Assembly (NCBI GenBank): GCA_039810085.1
Contig: JBDHWG010000026.1
Span: 1 to 64,000, forward strand
Direction: 5' to 3'
DNA: 64,000 bases
Origin: JBDHWG01 sp039810085
GTDB lineage: Bacteria > Chloroflexota > Anaerolineae > Epilineales > JAHCIE01
Positions 40,301-47,988 of the stretch are shown piece by piece. The notes beneath the pieces are model-generated. The model saw only the letters and a list, made by a program, of their open reading frames with translations. It did not search any database and was not told the origin of the DNA. Every line of letters begins with the position of its first letter. Position 1 is the first letter of the stretch. The translations under genes and the position numbers were made by a program.

Positions 40301-42355
40301 TGTGCCGCCGACAAGTCCACCTGCGAGTGTGTTACCGGCGATGGTTGCCTGCCCGAGATATTGCGTTACGCCATTCACGACGGCGCCGCCCGCGCGAATG
40401 CCGTACACCGAGGTGACGCCGCCCGGGAACGCGCTCGACTGAAGGGTGATGTTGTTCTGGGTGACCGACACGACGCCCGTGACGCCCCGCAGGTCAATCA
40501 TGGCGCTGGCCGGCGCAAGCCCGCTGACCGGCGTCGTCACGCTGTTTTGCGTGACGGTGAGGCTGTCATTCGCCCCGTAACCGAGGCCAGCGTCGGCGGC
40601 GAGGATGGCCTGGCTGCGCACGGCCTGGAAGGTATTGCCGCTGACGAGCACGCCCTGGTTGCCGCCGCCGAGGTAGAGTCGCGCCGGACCGCTAGCGCTG
40701 CCCTTAAACGAGTTGTTCTGAACCGTGGCATTCTTCAGACCGAAGAGGAGCATCTGGTCGGAGTCGGCGCGGTTGCCCTCGGCCAGCAGGCCGGTATGGG
40801 TGAGGTCGTGGGTATAGAGGTTGGCGAAGTAGTTATTGACGCTATCGTTCTGGCGGTAGATGGCGTTGTTCGAGCTTTGAGCGAGGTAGACGCCATAACT
40901 TCCCAGCGCGTCGAGGAAGTTGCCCTCGATGCGCACGTTGTCCTGGTTCGACAGGTACGCGCCGCCGGGGTCACTCTGTCCCACGGTCGCCGGGTTGCCC
41001 TGGAAGTGGTTGTCCAGGATTTGGACGCCGCTGAAGCGGCCACCGCCGGGCTTGCTGTTGGCGGTGATCGTCCAGGCCGGGGTGAGGCCGGCCATGTCGA
41101 AGGTGAAGCCGTTGACGGTCACGTTGTCGGCGCGGATATCGATGGCGGCCGCCGGCATAGCCGGCTTGATGATGGACTCCGGCCCCGGCCGGCCTTTCGC
41201 CAGAATGTTGGCCTGGCTGCCCTGGAGGTTGATGGCCTTCGTGATGACGAGGCTTTCCGGGTAAGTGCCGTCATGCACCAGCACCGTGTCACCTACCTGG
41301 CCGTCGTTGATCTCGCTCTGAATCGTAGCGGCAATGTGACGGACATTGGTAAAGGTGGTAGCGCCGCTGGTATACGAATACGCGCTGACAACGGCCGGTG
41401 GGGCCGCCCCCACGATGGCCGCCTTGTCGTAGACATTGTTGTTCCAGTAACCGGCCCAGTCGAACTGCGTGTTGTCATACCCGCCCTGGGCGCGAATGTA
41501 CTGCGAGGCCGCGTTCTGGAACTGATTGTTCTGGATGACGGCGCTGCCCACGGCGTAGGTCAGACCGGGTACGCCGGTGCCAGAGCCAGTGAAGTCGATG
41601 GCGGGGCCGTTCAGCCCAACCAGGTCGAACACATTGTTCTGGATGACGCGGCCTGCCGCAGCGCCGGAGTATCCCGCGCCGTTGGTCACGACGACGGACG
41701 CGCCCAACCCAAACAGGTTCCCGCTCAGGGTGTATTGCTGGACGTGGGAGATGTTGTTGACGGCGTCGAAGCGCGGGTCATCGAAGGTGACGCGGCCGCC
41801 GCCCGCCACTGCGATGTCGCAGTTGACGAGCGCGAAGTTGTCGCCGGTGACCTCGATGGTCCGATTGTTCGAAGGGCTGTTGGGGCCGATGCGCAGTCCA
41901 GACAGGGTGACGTTGTCGCCTTCGACGAAGATGCCGCTCGGCCCGAAGGCGTTTGTGGCGTTCGTGGTGATGGTGGCCTGCGCCGCCGCGTAAGCGGTGA
42001 TGGGGATGCCGTTGGCGTCGAGACCCTGGATGGTGATGCCGCTCTTGGCTTGGCCGATGAATAGCCCGAACTGATACGGGCCGCTGCCATCGAAGGGGGT
42101 GCGGTTAGCGGCGGTTTCACTGTAAGCACCGGGGTAGACGTAGACCGTGCCACTCGGGTCGACGGCGTCAATCCCGGCCTGGATCGTTTTGAGTGGGCTG
42201 GCGGACGTGCCGCTGTTGTTATCGTTGCCGGTGATTACGTCGACGTAGCAGGTTGCGCCGCATGCCGGAGCCGCATCAGCGCGGCCGACTACCAGCGCCG
42301 CCAGCATACCCGCGACGAACACACAAATACATGCCCAGGCTATGCTGCGCGGCAT
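37331..42355 (-). CDS. Giant secreted protein A: beta-helix, FG-GAP/VCBS repeats, Thr-Pro linker, C-terminal module
   Basis: Secreted protein of 1674 residues. The signal peptide is about 1-29 (ending VVGRADAAPACG). A right-handed parallel beta-helix with many N-x-F/V turns follows, about 35-860. Then come about seven FG-GAP/VCBS units (FNRDGLLDLAAANY, SDGKLDLVV, GDGKPDLVVG), about 930-1340, a short Thr-Pro linker, a shared C-terminal domain (WSFQQE..DYNLSDANLASQGRL) and a fibronectin-like end with SLFLPLLKVLPNW. Likely a cell-surface or matrix protein binding polysaccharide or other cells. ATG 42355 follows CTGGGGGGAACC. It is downstream of and paralogous to protein B. Confidence 0.85.
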   Translation of the reverse strand: MPRSIAWACICVFVAGMLAALVVGRADAAPACGATCYVDVITGNDNNSGTSASPLKTIQAGIDAVDPSGTVYVYPGAYSETAANRTPFDGSGPYQFGLFIGQAKSGITIQGLDANGIPITAYAAAQATITTNATNAFGPSGIFVEGDNVTLSGLRIGPNSPSNNRTIEVTGDNFALVNCDIAVAGGGRVTFDDPRFDAVNNISHVQQYTLSGNLFGLGASVVVTNGAGYSGAAAGRVIQNNVFDLVGLNGPAIDFTGSGTGVPGLTYAVGSAVIQNNQFQNAASQYIRAQGGYDNTQFDWAGYWNNNVYDKAAIVGAAPPAVVSAYSYTSGATTFTNVRHIAATIQSEINDGQVGDTVLVHDGTYPESLVITKAINLQGSQANILAKGRPGPESIIKPAMPAAAIDIRADNVTVNGFTFDMAGLTPAWTITANSKPGGGRFSGVQILDNHFQGNPATVGQSDPGGAYLSNQDNVRIEGNFLDALGSYGVYLAQSSNNAIYRQNDSVNNYFANLYTHDLTHTGLLAEGNRADSDQMLLFGLKNATVQNNSFKGSASGPARLYLGGGNQGVLVSGNTFQAVRSQAILAADAGLGYGANDSLTVTQNSVTTPVSGLAPASAMIDLRGVTGVVSVTQNNITLQSSAFPGGVTSVYGIRAGGAVVNGVTQYLGQATIAGNTLAGGLVGGTGAAGLPASSGIWIDTSVSNAGPAISLGNNNVSGWVNGITLFNSSGLPVVPNRSMSVTSNSIQDNTGTGVAVGNTGVTAAILGNSIYSNSLLGIDLNLDGVTPNDPQDTDSGANRLQNYPVLTLAASDATQTMVTGTLNSTPNASFRIEFFSSPIADASGYGEGKTYLGAISVTTDGSGNASFTATGLPPALLGYAIAATASAQTIPPNPTVLYTSEFSADVLVGAAPTPTSTATATPTATPLPCATVGLAGLPLINVTGGTWPVAIVAADFNRDGLLDLAAANYIPGNVTVYLGNGSGGFSQVGSALATGSGARALVVGDFNGDAFPDLAVANLSAGTVSILLGQGNGTFSQPNTAITTGGGAALLAVADLNSDGKLDLVVPNSTSNTLRVLLGNGDGTFNALAPIVVGTGPYAVAIGDLDGDGKPDLVVGFNTGSSVTLLRGNGNGTFTSLGSVTVGLRPVHLLLRDFNGDDKLDLATADNGDGTVSILYGRGDGTFDPRIPIPIAYYPRYLAAADLNRDGALDLVVTTSATNTLGTGGGTNGIIVLPSNGQGGFGVPSAPSPITGEVWWATTGDWNGDGQADVVAADWESNGLALFQNTCGAPPSTPTLTPTITLTPSITPTPTATLTATSQPTPTQTPTPVVVNVLVDPSEGGWSFQQESPSGAGAFVPGPAVPPLNYGSAQLTTNATGRATISTVLHAGTRLDQLTQLLYHTYTQSGGPANAATLELDIDYNLSDANLASQGRLVYDPTKNGVVTPGAWQTWSALNGVWYATASPGLGVCPAAAPCTVSQVLLAFPNAGIRVGATGPSDPPGKMLFAAGPVGATLSTNVDAFVIGMNTASGSKATAPANVTITTYDFEPRDPTAAQMRSFNATLAGSRVTLHWETLSEVGLLGFRVGRSATAEGGYEGVGPTLIPAQLSPGGAAYTLDEVDVPSGVWYYRLELVSATGQSLGMVGPTSVTVGPIESSSSYSLFLPLLKVLPNWPR

Positions 42356-42480
42356 GGTTCCCCCCCAGGATTATGAAAATGTAAAGACGTATCCTAAGAA
42401 TTAGACGGTAGCGGTGAAATGTCATTACGCTGAAACGGTGCAGTTCTCAGTCAGCGCCAAAACTGTAAGGTGGAACCAAT

Positions 42481-42515
42481 GCGACGGGGTAGGGATGCGT
42501 TCCCTACCCCGTCGC
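42481..42515 (-). terminator. Terminator hairpin after giant protein B
   Basis: GCGACGGGGTAGGGA (42481-42495) and its exact complement (42501-42515) form a 15-pair stem with a five-base loop, 22 bases after the stop codon on the minus strand. No T-run. Confidence 0.6.
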
Positions 42516-42536
42516 GTTCATCACGTCCCCCCTTGA

Positions 42537-45500
42537 TTACCTGAACCAGTCTTGAAGCGTCATCAGCAGCGGCAGGAAGATGCGGTAGGGCGCCCCTCCC
42601 TCCGCCGCGCCGACCACGGCCAGCGTCGGCCCGTACGTCCCGACCACCATTCCGTCGGTCGCTACGGCGTCCAGCTTGTAGTACCAGCGGCCATCGACCA
42701 CCTGGGTGTCGCTCCACGTGTACGCCGCACCGCCGGGCGCTAACTCAGCCGGGATCAGCGCCGGGCCAACCGCTTCGTACCCGCCGTTCGCCTGGCTGCT
42801 GCGCCAGAGGCGGAAGCCCAGCAGGTTCGCTTCCGACGCCGTCTCCCAGCGCAGAGTGACGGTGCTGCCGCTGGCTGCGGCGTCGAACGACCGCACCGTA
42901 ATGCCGGTTGGCTGACTCGGCTCGAAGTTGTACGTCGTGGTCGTCGTGTTGCTCACGCTCCAGATGCTCGCCAGGCCGCCGGGCTTCGCCGCCGCCGTCC
43001 CGCTGACGCTAATGGTGAAGTCGTCCACGTTGCCCAGGAACGGGATGCCCCAGCCGCCCGCGACGAAGCGGATCTGCCCGGCCGGGTCCCCAGGGCCGGT
43101 CGCGCCGACGCGGATGCCCGCGTCGGGGAAGGCGGCGAGGAGCGTCGCCAGGGTGCAGGGGTTCGCCTGCGGGCAAATCGTGTTGCCGGGAGCGCCCGTC
43201 GCGTACCACTTACCGCTCAGGGCGTTCCACGTCTGCCACGCGCCGACGACCGGCGTGCCGTTGAGGGCGGGGTCATAGACCAGGCGGCCCTGGGGCGCGG
43301 TGTTGGCGTCGTTGAGGTTGTAGTCCATGTCGAGCTGGAGCATGATCGCTTCGGGCGGTGTGCTCGACTGGGTGTAGGTGTGATAGACGAGCTGGGTGAG
43401 CTGGTCGAGGCGTGTGCCAGCGTAGAGGCCACTGGCGAGGCTCTCGATGCCGGTGCTGTTCACCTGAAGCTGCGCGCTGCCCACGCCCAATGGCGGTGTG
43501 CCGGGGCCGGTCACGTAGCCGCCGACGCCGGTCGTCGCCTCTTGGATGAAGGCCCAGCCATTCGGGTTAGCCTGACTGACGATCACCGTGTTGACGATAG
43601 GCGTCTGCGTCGGTGTAACCGTCACGGTCGGTGTATTCGTCGGCGTACTTGTCAGCGTTGGCGTCGCCGTTGGCGTGTTCGTCGGCACGGATGTGCTCGT
43701 CGGTGTGCTCGTCGCCGTCGGCGTGTTCGTCGGCACGGCTGTGTTCGTCGGTGTGCTTGTGACAGTCGGCGTGTTCGTCGGCACGGCTGTGTTCGTCGCC
43801 GTCGGCGTGTTCGTCGGCACGGATGTGCTCGTCGGTGTGCTCGTCGCCGTTGGCGTGTTCGTCGGGGTGTTCGTCGCCGTCGGCGTGTTCGTCGGCACGG
43901 ATGTGTTCGTCGGTGTGCTCGTCGCCGTTGGCGTGTTCGTCGGCACGGATGTGTTCGTCGGTGTGCTTGTGACAGTCGGCGTGTCGGTTGGCGTGTTGGT
44001 GACGGTCGGCGTATTCGTCGGTGTGTTGGTGACGGTCGGCGTATTCGTCGGCGTGTTGGTGACAGTCGGCGTATCCGTCGGCGTGTTCGTCACCGTTGGC
44101 GTGTCGGTTGGGGTGTTAGTGACGGTCGGCGTATCCGTCGGCGTGTTCGTCACCGTTGGCGTGTTGGTGACGGTCGGGGTATTCGTCGGCGTGTTGGTGA
44201 CGGTCGGCGTGTCCGTCGGCGTGTTCGTCACCGTTGGCGTGTTGGTGACGGTCGGCGTATCTGTCGGCGTGTTGGTGACGGTCGGCGTATCCGTCGGGGT
44301 GCTCGTCACCGTCGGCGTGTCCGTCGGGGTGCTCGTCACCGTTGGCGTGTCGGTTGGCGTGTTGGTGACGGTCGGCGTATCCGTCGGCGTGTTCGTCACC
44401 GTCGGTGTGTCGGTGATGGTCGGCGTCGGCGTCAGCGTCGCCAGGATGCACGTATTCAGGAGAACACTCACACTGCTGCCGACGTAGTTCGCCGTGGCGA
44501 GGTCGATCCGGCCATCGCCGTTCCAGTCACCTGCCGCGACTGAGTACGGCTGCGCGCCCGTGCCGAACGAGCCGTACTGGCTGAAGCCGCCCAGCCCATC
44601 GCCGAGCAGGATGCTCACCTGATTGGCGAAGTACTCCGCGACGGCGAGATCGAGCTTGCCGTCGCCGTTGAAGTCGCCCGCCGCCAGGAACGCTGGGGTA
44701 GACAGCCCGCCGATGGTCGTCGGCGTCTGGAACGTCCCATTCCCATTGCCCAGCATGATGGTTACATTGCCGGAGCCGTAGTTCGCTGTCGCCAGGTCCA
44801 GATTGCCGTCGGCGTTGAAGTCCTTCATGACTATCGAGTAGACATTGTCACCGGCAATCGGCGACCCGGCTAGAAGTGTGAACGTCCCGTCGCCATTGCC
44901 CTTGAGGATCGTCACCGGCGCGCTGGCGACGTCGTAGGAGACGGCCAGGTCGAGCTTGCCGTCGCCGGTCAGGTCGCCCACGGCGATCACATTCGGCCCC
45001 GATGAGGGCAACGCGATGGGTGAGCCGGCAAACGGCGTGAAGCCGCCCAGCCCGTCACCCTTCAGCACCATCAAAGTACTGTCACTATAGTTGCCAACGA
45101 CCAGGTCGAGCTTGCCGTCACCGTTGAAGTCGCCTACCGCAACAGACCACGGGCTTGTCCCGACGGTAATGGGCATTCCGACCTGGGTCACTGTCCCATC
45201 ACCGTTGCCCTGCAAGACGGTCACGGTGTTGCCATACCAGCTCGTGACGAAGATGTCGGGCTTGCCGTCGTTGTTGAAGTCGCCGGTGGCGAGGGTTGCG
45301 GCGCTTGGGCCGGCCGGAGCCAGGGCCGTCTGCGTGAAGTTGCCCGCGCCGTCGCCGAGCAGGATGGAGACGTTGCCGGAGCTATAGTTCGCTGTCGCCA
45401 GGTCGAGCTTGCCGTCATTGTTGAAATCGCCGACGGCGACAAAGTCCGGCCCTGCTGCCAGGGGCATGTTGGGCGACGGCGCCGCGTTGAAGCTGATGAC

Positions 45501-47858
45501 ATTGCACGGAGGCGGCGTGAGTGTCGGCGTCGGGGTCAGGGTGGCCGTCGCCGTTGGTGTATTGGTGACTGTCGGCGTCGAGGTTGGTGTATCCGTCGGT
45601 GTGTTTGTGACCGTCGGCGTCTCAGTAACCGTCGGCGTCGAGGTTGGCGTATCCGTCGGCGTGTTTGTGACTGTCGGCGTCTCAGTGACGGTTGGCGTCG
45701 GCGTTGGCGTATCCGTCGGCGTGTTTGTGACCGTCGGCGTCTCAGTGACGGTTGGCGTCGCCGTCGCCGGGTCAGGCTCGAAGTCGTAGGTCGTGAAGTT
45801 CGACCCGATACCCAGGGTGAACGCATCGACGTTCCCTGTGAAGCCAGGCGCCCACGGCCCGCCCGCCCGGAACATCACTGCTGGGTACACCGTGTGGATG
45901 CCGGCGTTAGGGAAGGCGTTCAGCACCTGCTGCCACGTACACGGGTTGTTCTGCGGACACACCGTGTTCCCCGGTGCGCCCGACGCCCACCATTTGCCGC
46001 TGAGCGGCGACCACGTCTGCCACGTGCCCGGCGTCACCGTCCCCGACATGTACGGCTCAAAGGTCAGCCGGCCCTGCCAGTTCGTGTTCGTGTCCGTCAG
46101 GTCGTAGTCCACGTTGATCTGGAAGGAGAGGGCCAGGAACGGCGGGCTGCCCAGCGGCTCATACGTGCTGTATTGCAGGCCGGTGATCTGGCTCAGGTAC
46201 GTCCCCCCGTTGCCAGCGAGGTAGAGGATTTCGCGCCCGGTCGCGTCCACCGTCAGCTGGGCGCTGCCCGTGCTCAACGGCGGCGTTGCAGGCCCGGTCA
46301 CGAACGTCCCCGACCCGACCGGTGTTTCCTCCTGGAACGCCCACCCGTTCAGGTTCGACGGCTGAACGACGATGGTCGCCGAGGTCGGCGCCTGCGCCGC
46401 CACGTCGGCGGAGAACTCGGAGGTGAACGGGCTGGCCGCCGTCGTATTGGTCGCCGTCGCCGAGATGAACTGGCCGGCGGGCGCAGGCGACAGGCCAGTG
46501 GCGACGAAGGCCGTGTTGCCCGTCACATTGGTCGCCACGTTGATTGCGCCGAGGTACGTCTTGCCCTCGCCGTGGTTGGACATGCCAGCCGACGGGTTCG
46601 AGAAGAACTCGATGCGGAAGGTTGTGTTCGGCGTGCTGTTGAGCGTGCCGTTCACGGTGGTCTGCGTGCCGTCCGAGACCGCCGTGCTGAGCACAGGATA
46701 ATTTTGTAGTTGGTTCGGGCCGACATCCACGTCCAGCGGATCGTTCGGTGTGACGCCGTCAGGCGGGAAGGCGCCGGTCAGGTCAAGGTCGATGCCCAGC
46801 CCAGCCGTTGTGCCGGAGATCGAATTCTGGGTGATGTCCGACACGGCGCCCGGGTCGGCGATGACAATCCCGTAGGTGTTGCTGATCATCGCATTCGACG
46901 AGATCGTGCTGGTCGTGTTCGGCCCAACACTATCGGAGTCGTAGATGCGCACGGCAGCATAGGTCGCCTGGCGAATATCGTTGCCGGTAATGGTAATGTT
47001 GCTGGTCGCGCCGGCAAGTTGTACGCCGTGAACAGCTGAGCCGGTGATGGTGTTCCCGCTGACCATCACGTTGGTGGCGTCGGTGAGGCGGATGCGGTTG
47101 TCGAGATTGAGGCGATTGTTGGAGATCGTCACATCGTTGACGGCATTGGGCGTTGTGCCGGTCAGCAGGATGGCGGCGGTGTCGTGGCCGGTGGAGTAAT
47201 TGCCGTCGATTTTGGCGAACGTCAATCCGGCGTCAGAGTAGATGCCGTTACCGCTTGCCGGGCCGGACACGTTGTTGGTCATGAAGCAGTTCTGGCTGAC
47301 GAGCGTCAGGCTGCTGGGGTTGCTCGTCGTGCCGTTGCCGTTGAGGTACAGGCCGGCGATGTTGTTGCGCATGACATTGTTGAGAACCTGCCCACCGGAT
47401 TGAGACCCGGCCAGGGCGATGCCGTAGCCCAGGTAAGTCGTATTCGTCGCGCCTTCGACGACGAAGCCATCAATGACGACATTGTTGGCCGTGACATAGA
47501 AAGCGCCCTGCGAGCCGTTCATGATGGACTCGCCGGTTGTGGCGTTGCAGCGGCCGACCCCGCTCACGCCGGCTTGCGCGCCCTTGAGCGTCACGGTCTT
47601 GTTGACGTTGACAAGCTCGGCGTATGTTCCGGCCGCAACGTAGACGGTGCCGTCGGGGCTGACCGCGTTGATCCCCGCCTGGACCGTTTGCAGCGGGCTG
47701 GCCTGTGTGCCAGCGTTCGCGTCGTTGCCCGTGGCCGCATCCACGTAGCACGCCGCGCCACAGCCAGTGGCGGCGCCCACGTCCTGTGCCCCTCGAGCGC
47801 TCAGAAATCCAAAGGCGAGGACGAGAGAGATGACGACAACCACGGCTCTGTGTAACAT
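42537..47858 (-). CDS. Giant secreted protein B: beta-helix, two C-terminal-type modules, FG-GAP repeats, long Thr-Pro stalk
   Basis: Secreted protein of about 1773 residues. Order: signal peptide (VVVVISLVLAFGFLSARGA), beta-helix (about 35-460), a first copy of the C-terminal-type module (about 485-690), a short TPT linker, about seven FG-GAP units (about 790-1130), a Thr-Pro stalk of some 280 residues made of decamers such as TPTVTNTPTD, a second copy of the module, and a fibronectin-like end with RIFLPLLMTLQDW. The start is ATG 47858, with GGGGGTG just upstream. An in-frame ATG at 47870 lacks a ribosome site. Paralogous to A and C, with modules shuffled between them. A Thr-rich stalk is a likely glycosylation target. 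Confidence 0.85.
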   Translation of the reverse strand: MLHRAVVVVISLVLAFGFLSARGAQDVGAATGCGAACYVDAATGNDANAGTQASPLQTVQAGINAVSPDGTVYVAAGTYAELVNVNKTVTLKGAQAGVSGVGRCNATTGESIMNGSQGAFYVTANNVVIDGFVVEGATNTTYLGYGIALAGSQSGGQVLNNVMRNNIAGLYLNGNGTTSNPSSLTLVSQNCFMTNNVSGPASGNGIYSDAGLTFAKIDGNYSTGHDTAAILLTGTTPNAVNDVTISNNRLNLDNRIRLTDATNVMVSGNTITGSAVHGVQLAGATSNITITGNDIRQATYAAVRIYDSDSVGPNTTSTISSNAMISNTYGIVIADPGAVSDITQNSISGTTAGLGIDLDLTGAFPPDGVTPNDPLDVDVGPNQLQNYPVLSTAVSDGTQTTVNGTLNSTPNTTFRIEFFSNPSAGMSNHGEGKTYLGAINVATNVTGNTAFVATGLSPAPAGQFISATATNTTAASPFTSEFSADVAAQAPTSATIVVQPSNLNGWAFQEETPVGSGTFVTGPATPPLSTGSAQLTVDATGREILYLAGNGGTYLSQITGLQYSTYEPLGSPPFLALSFQINVDYDLTDTNTNWQGRLTFEPYMSGTVTPGTWQTWSPLSGKWWASGAPGNTVCPQNNPCTWQQVLNAFPNAGIHTVYPAVMFRAGGPWAPGFTGNVDAFTLGIGSNFTTYDFEPDPATATPTVTETPTVTNTPTDTPTPTPTVTETPTVTNTPTDTPTSTPTVTETPTVTNTPTDTPTSTPTVTNTPTATATLTPTPTLTPPPCNVISFNAAPSPNMPLAAGPDFVAVGDFNNDGKLDLATANYSSGNVSILLGDGAGNFTQTALAPAGPSAATLATGDFNNDGKPDIFVTSWYGNTVTVLQGNGDGTVTQVGMPITVGTSPWSVAVGDFNGDGKLDLVVGNYSDSTLMVLKGDGLGGFTPFAGSPIALPSSGPNVIAVGDLTGDGKLDLAVSYDVASAPVTILKGNGDGTFTLLAGSPIAGDNVYSIVMKDFNADGNLDLATANYGSGNVTIMLGNGNGTFQTPTTIGGLSTPAFLAAGDFNGDGKLDLAVAEYFANQVSILLGDGLGGFSQYGSFGTGAQPYSVAAGDWNGDGRIDLATANYVGSSVSVLLNTCILATLTPTPTITDTPTVTNTPTDTPTVTNTPTDTPTVTSTPTDTPTVTSTPTDTPTVTNTPTDTPTVTNTPTVTNTPTDTPTVTNTPTNTPTVTNTPTVTNTPTDTPTVTNTPTDTPTVTNTPTDTPTVTNTPTNTPTVTNTPTNTPTVTNTPTDTPTVTSTPTNTSVPTNTPTATSTPTNTSVPTNTPTATNTPTNTPTATSTPTSTSVPTNTPTATNTAVPTNTPTVTSTPTNTAVPTNTPTATSTPTSTSVPTNTPTATPTLTSTPTNTPTVTVTPTQTPIVNTVIVSQANPNGWAFIQEATTGVGGYVTGPGTPPLGVGSAQLQVNSTGIESLASGLYAGTRLDQLTQLVYHTYTQSSTPPEAIMLQLDMDYNLNDANTAPQGRLVYDPALNGTPVVGAWQTWNALSGKWYATGAPGNTICPQANPCTLATLLAAFPDAGIRVGATGPGDPAGQIRFVAGGWGIPFLGNVDDFTISVSGTAAAKPGGLASIWSVSNTTTTTYNFEPSQPTGITVRSFDAAASGSTVTLRWETASEANLLGFRLWRSSQANGGYEAVGPALIPAELAPGGAAYTWSDTQVVDGRWYYKLDAVATDGMVVGTYGPTLAVVGAAEGGAPYRIFLPLLMTLQDWFR
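43615..44425. repeat. Tandem repeat encoding the Thr-Pro stalk of protein B
   Basis: Some 810 bases of degenerate 30-base units, on the plus strand of the form GTGTTGGTGACGGTCGGCGT plus ATCCGTCGGC. Many units are exact copies, so recombination and length change are likely. The opposite strand is open too and gives spurious long Val/Gly frames. Confidence 0.9.
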
Positions 47859-47988
47859 AAGCACCCCCATGACTTACGTAGCCAAGTCCTACCCCTGGGA
47901 CAACTCTGTCCTACTATTTAAACGACTATCAGACCCGAAGCATTACGCCTGGCTGCGGACGTAATGTAAAAATATTGAAACTGTACGC

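Noticed and set aside
43588..44487. Long plus-strand frame rich in Val-Gly (VTVGVFVGVLV) opposite protein B
   Set aside because: It is the complement of the Thr-Pro tandem repeat, has no ribosome site or signal, and disappears outside the array. The same holds for the frame at 48833-50191.
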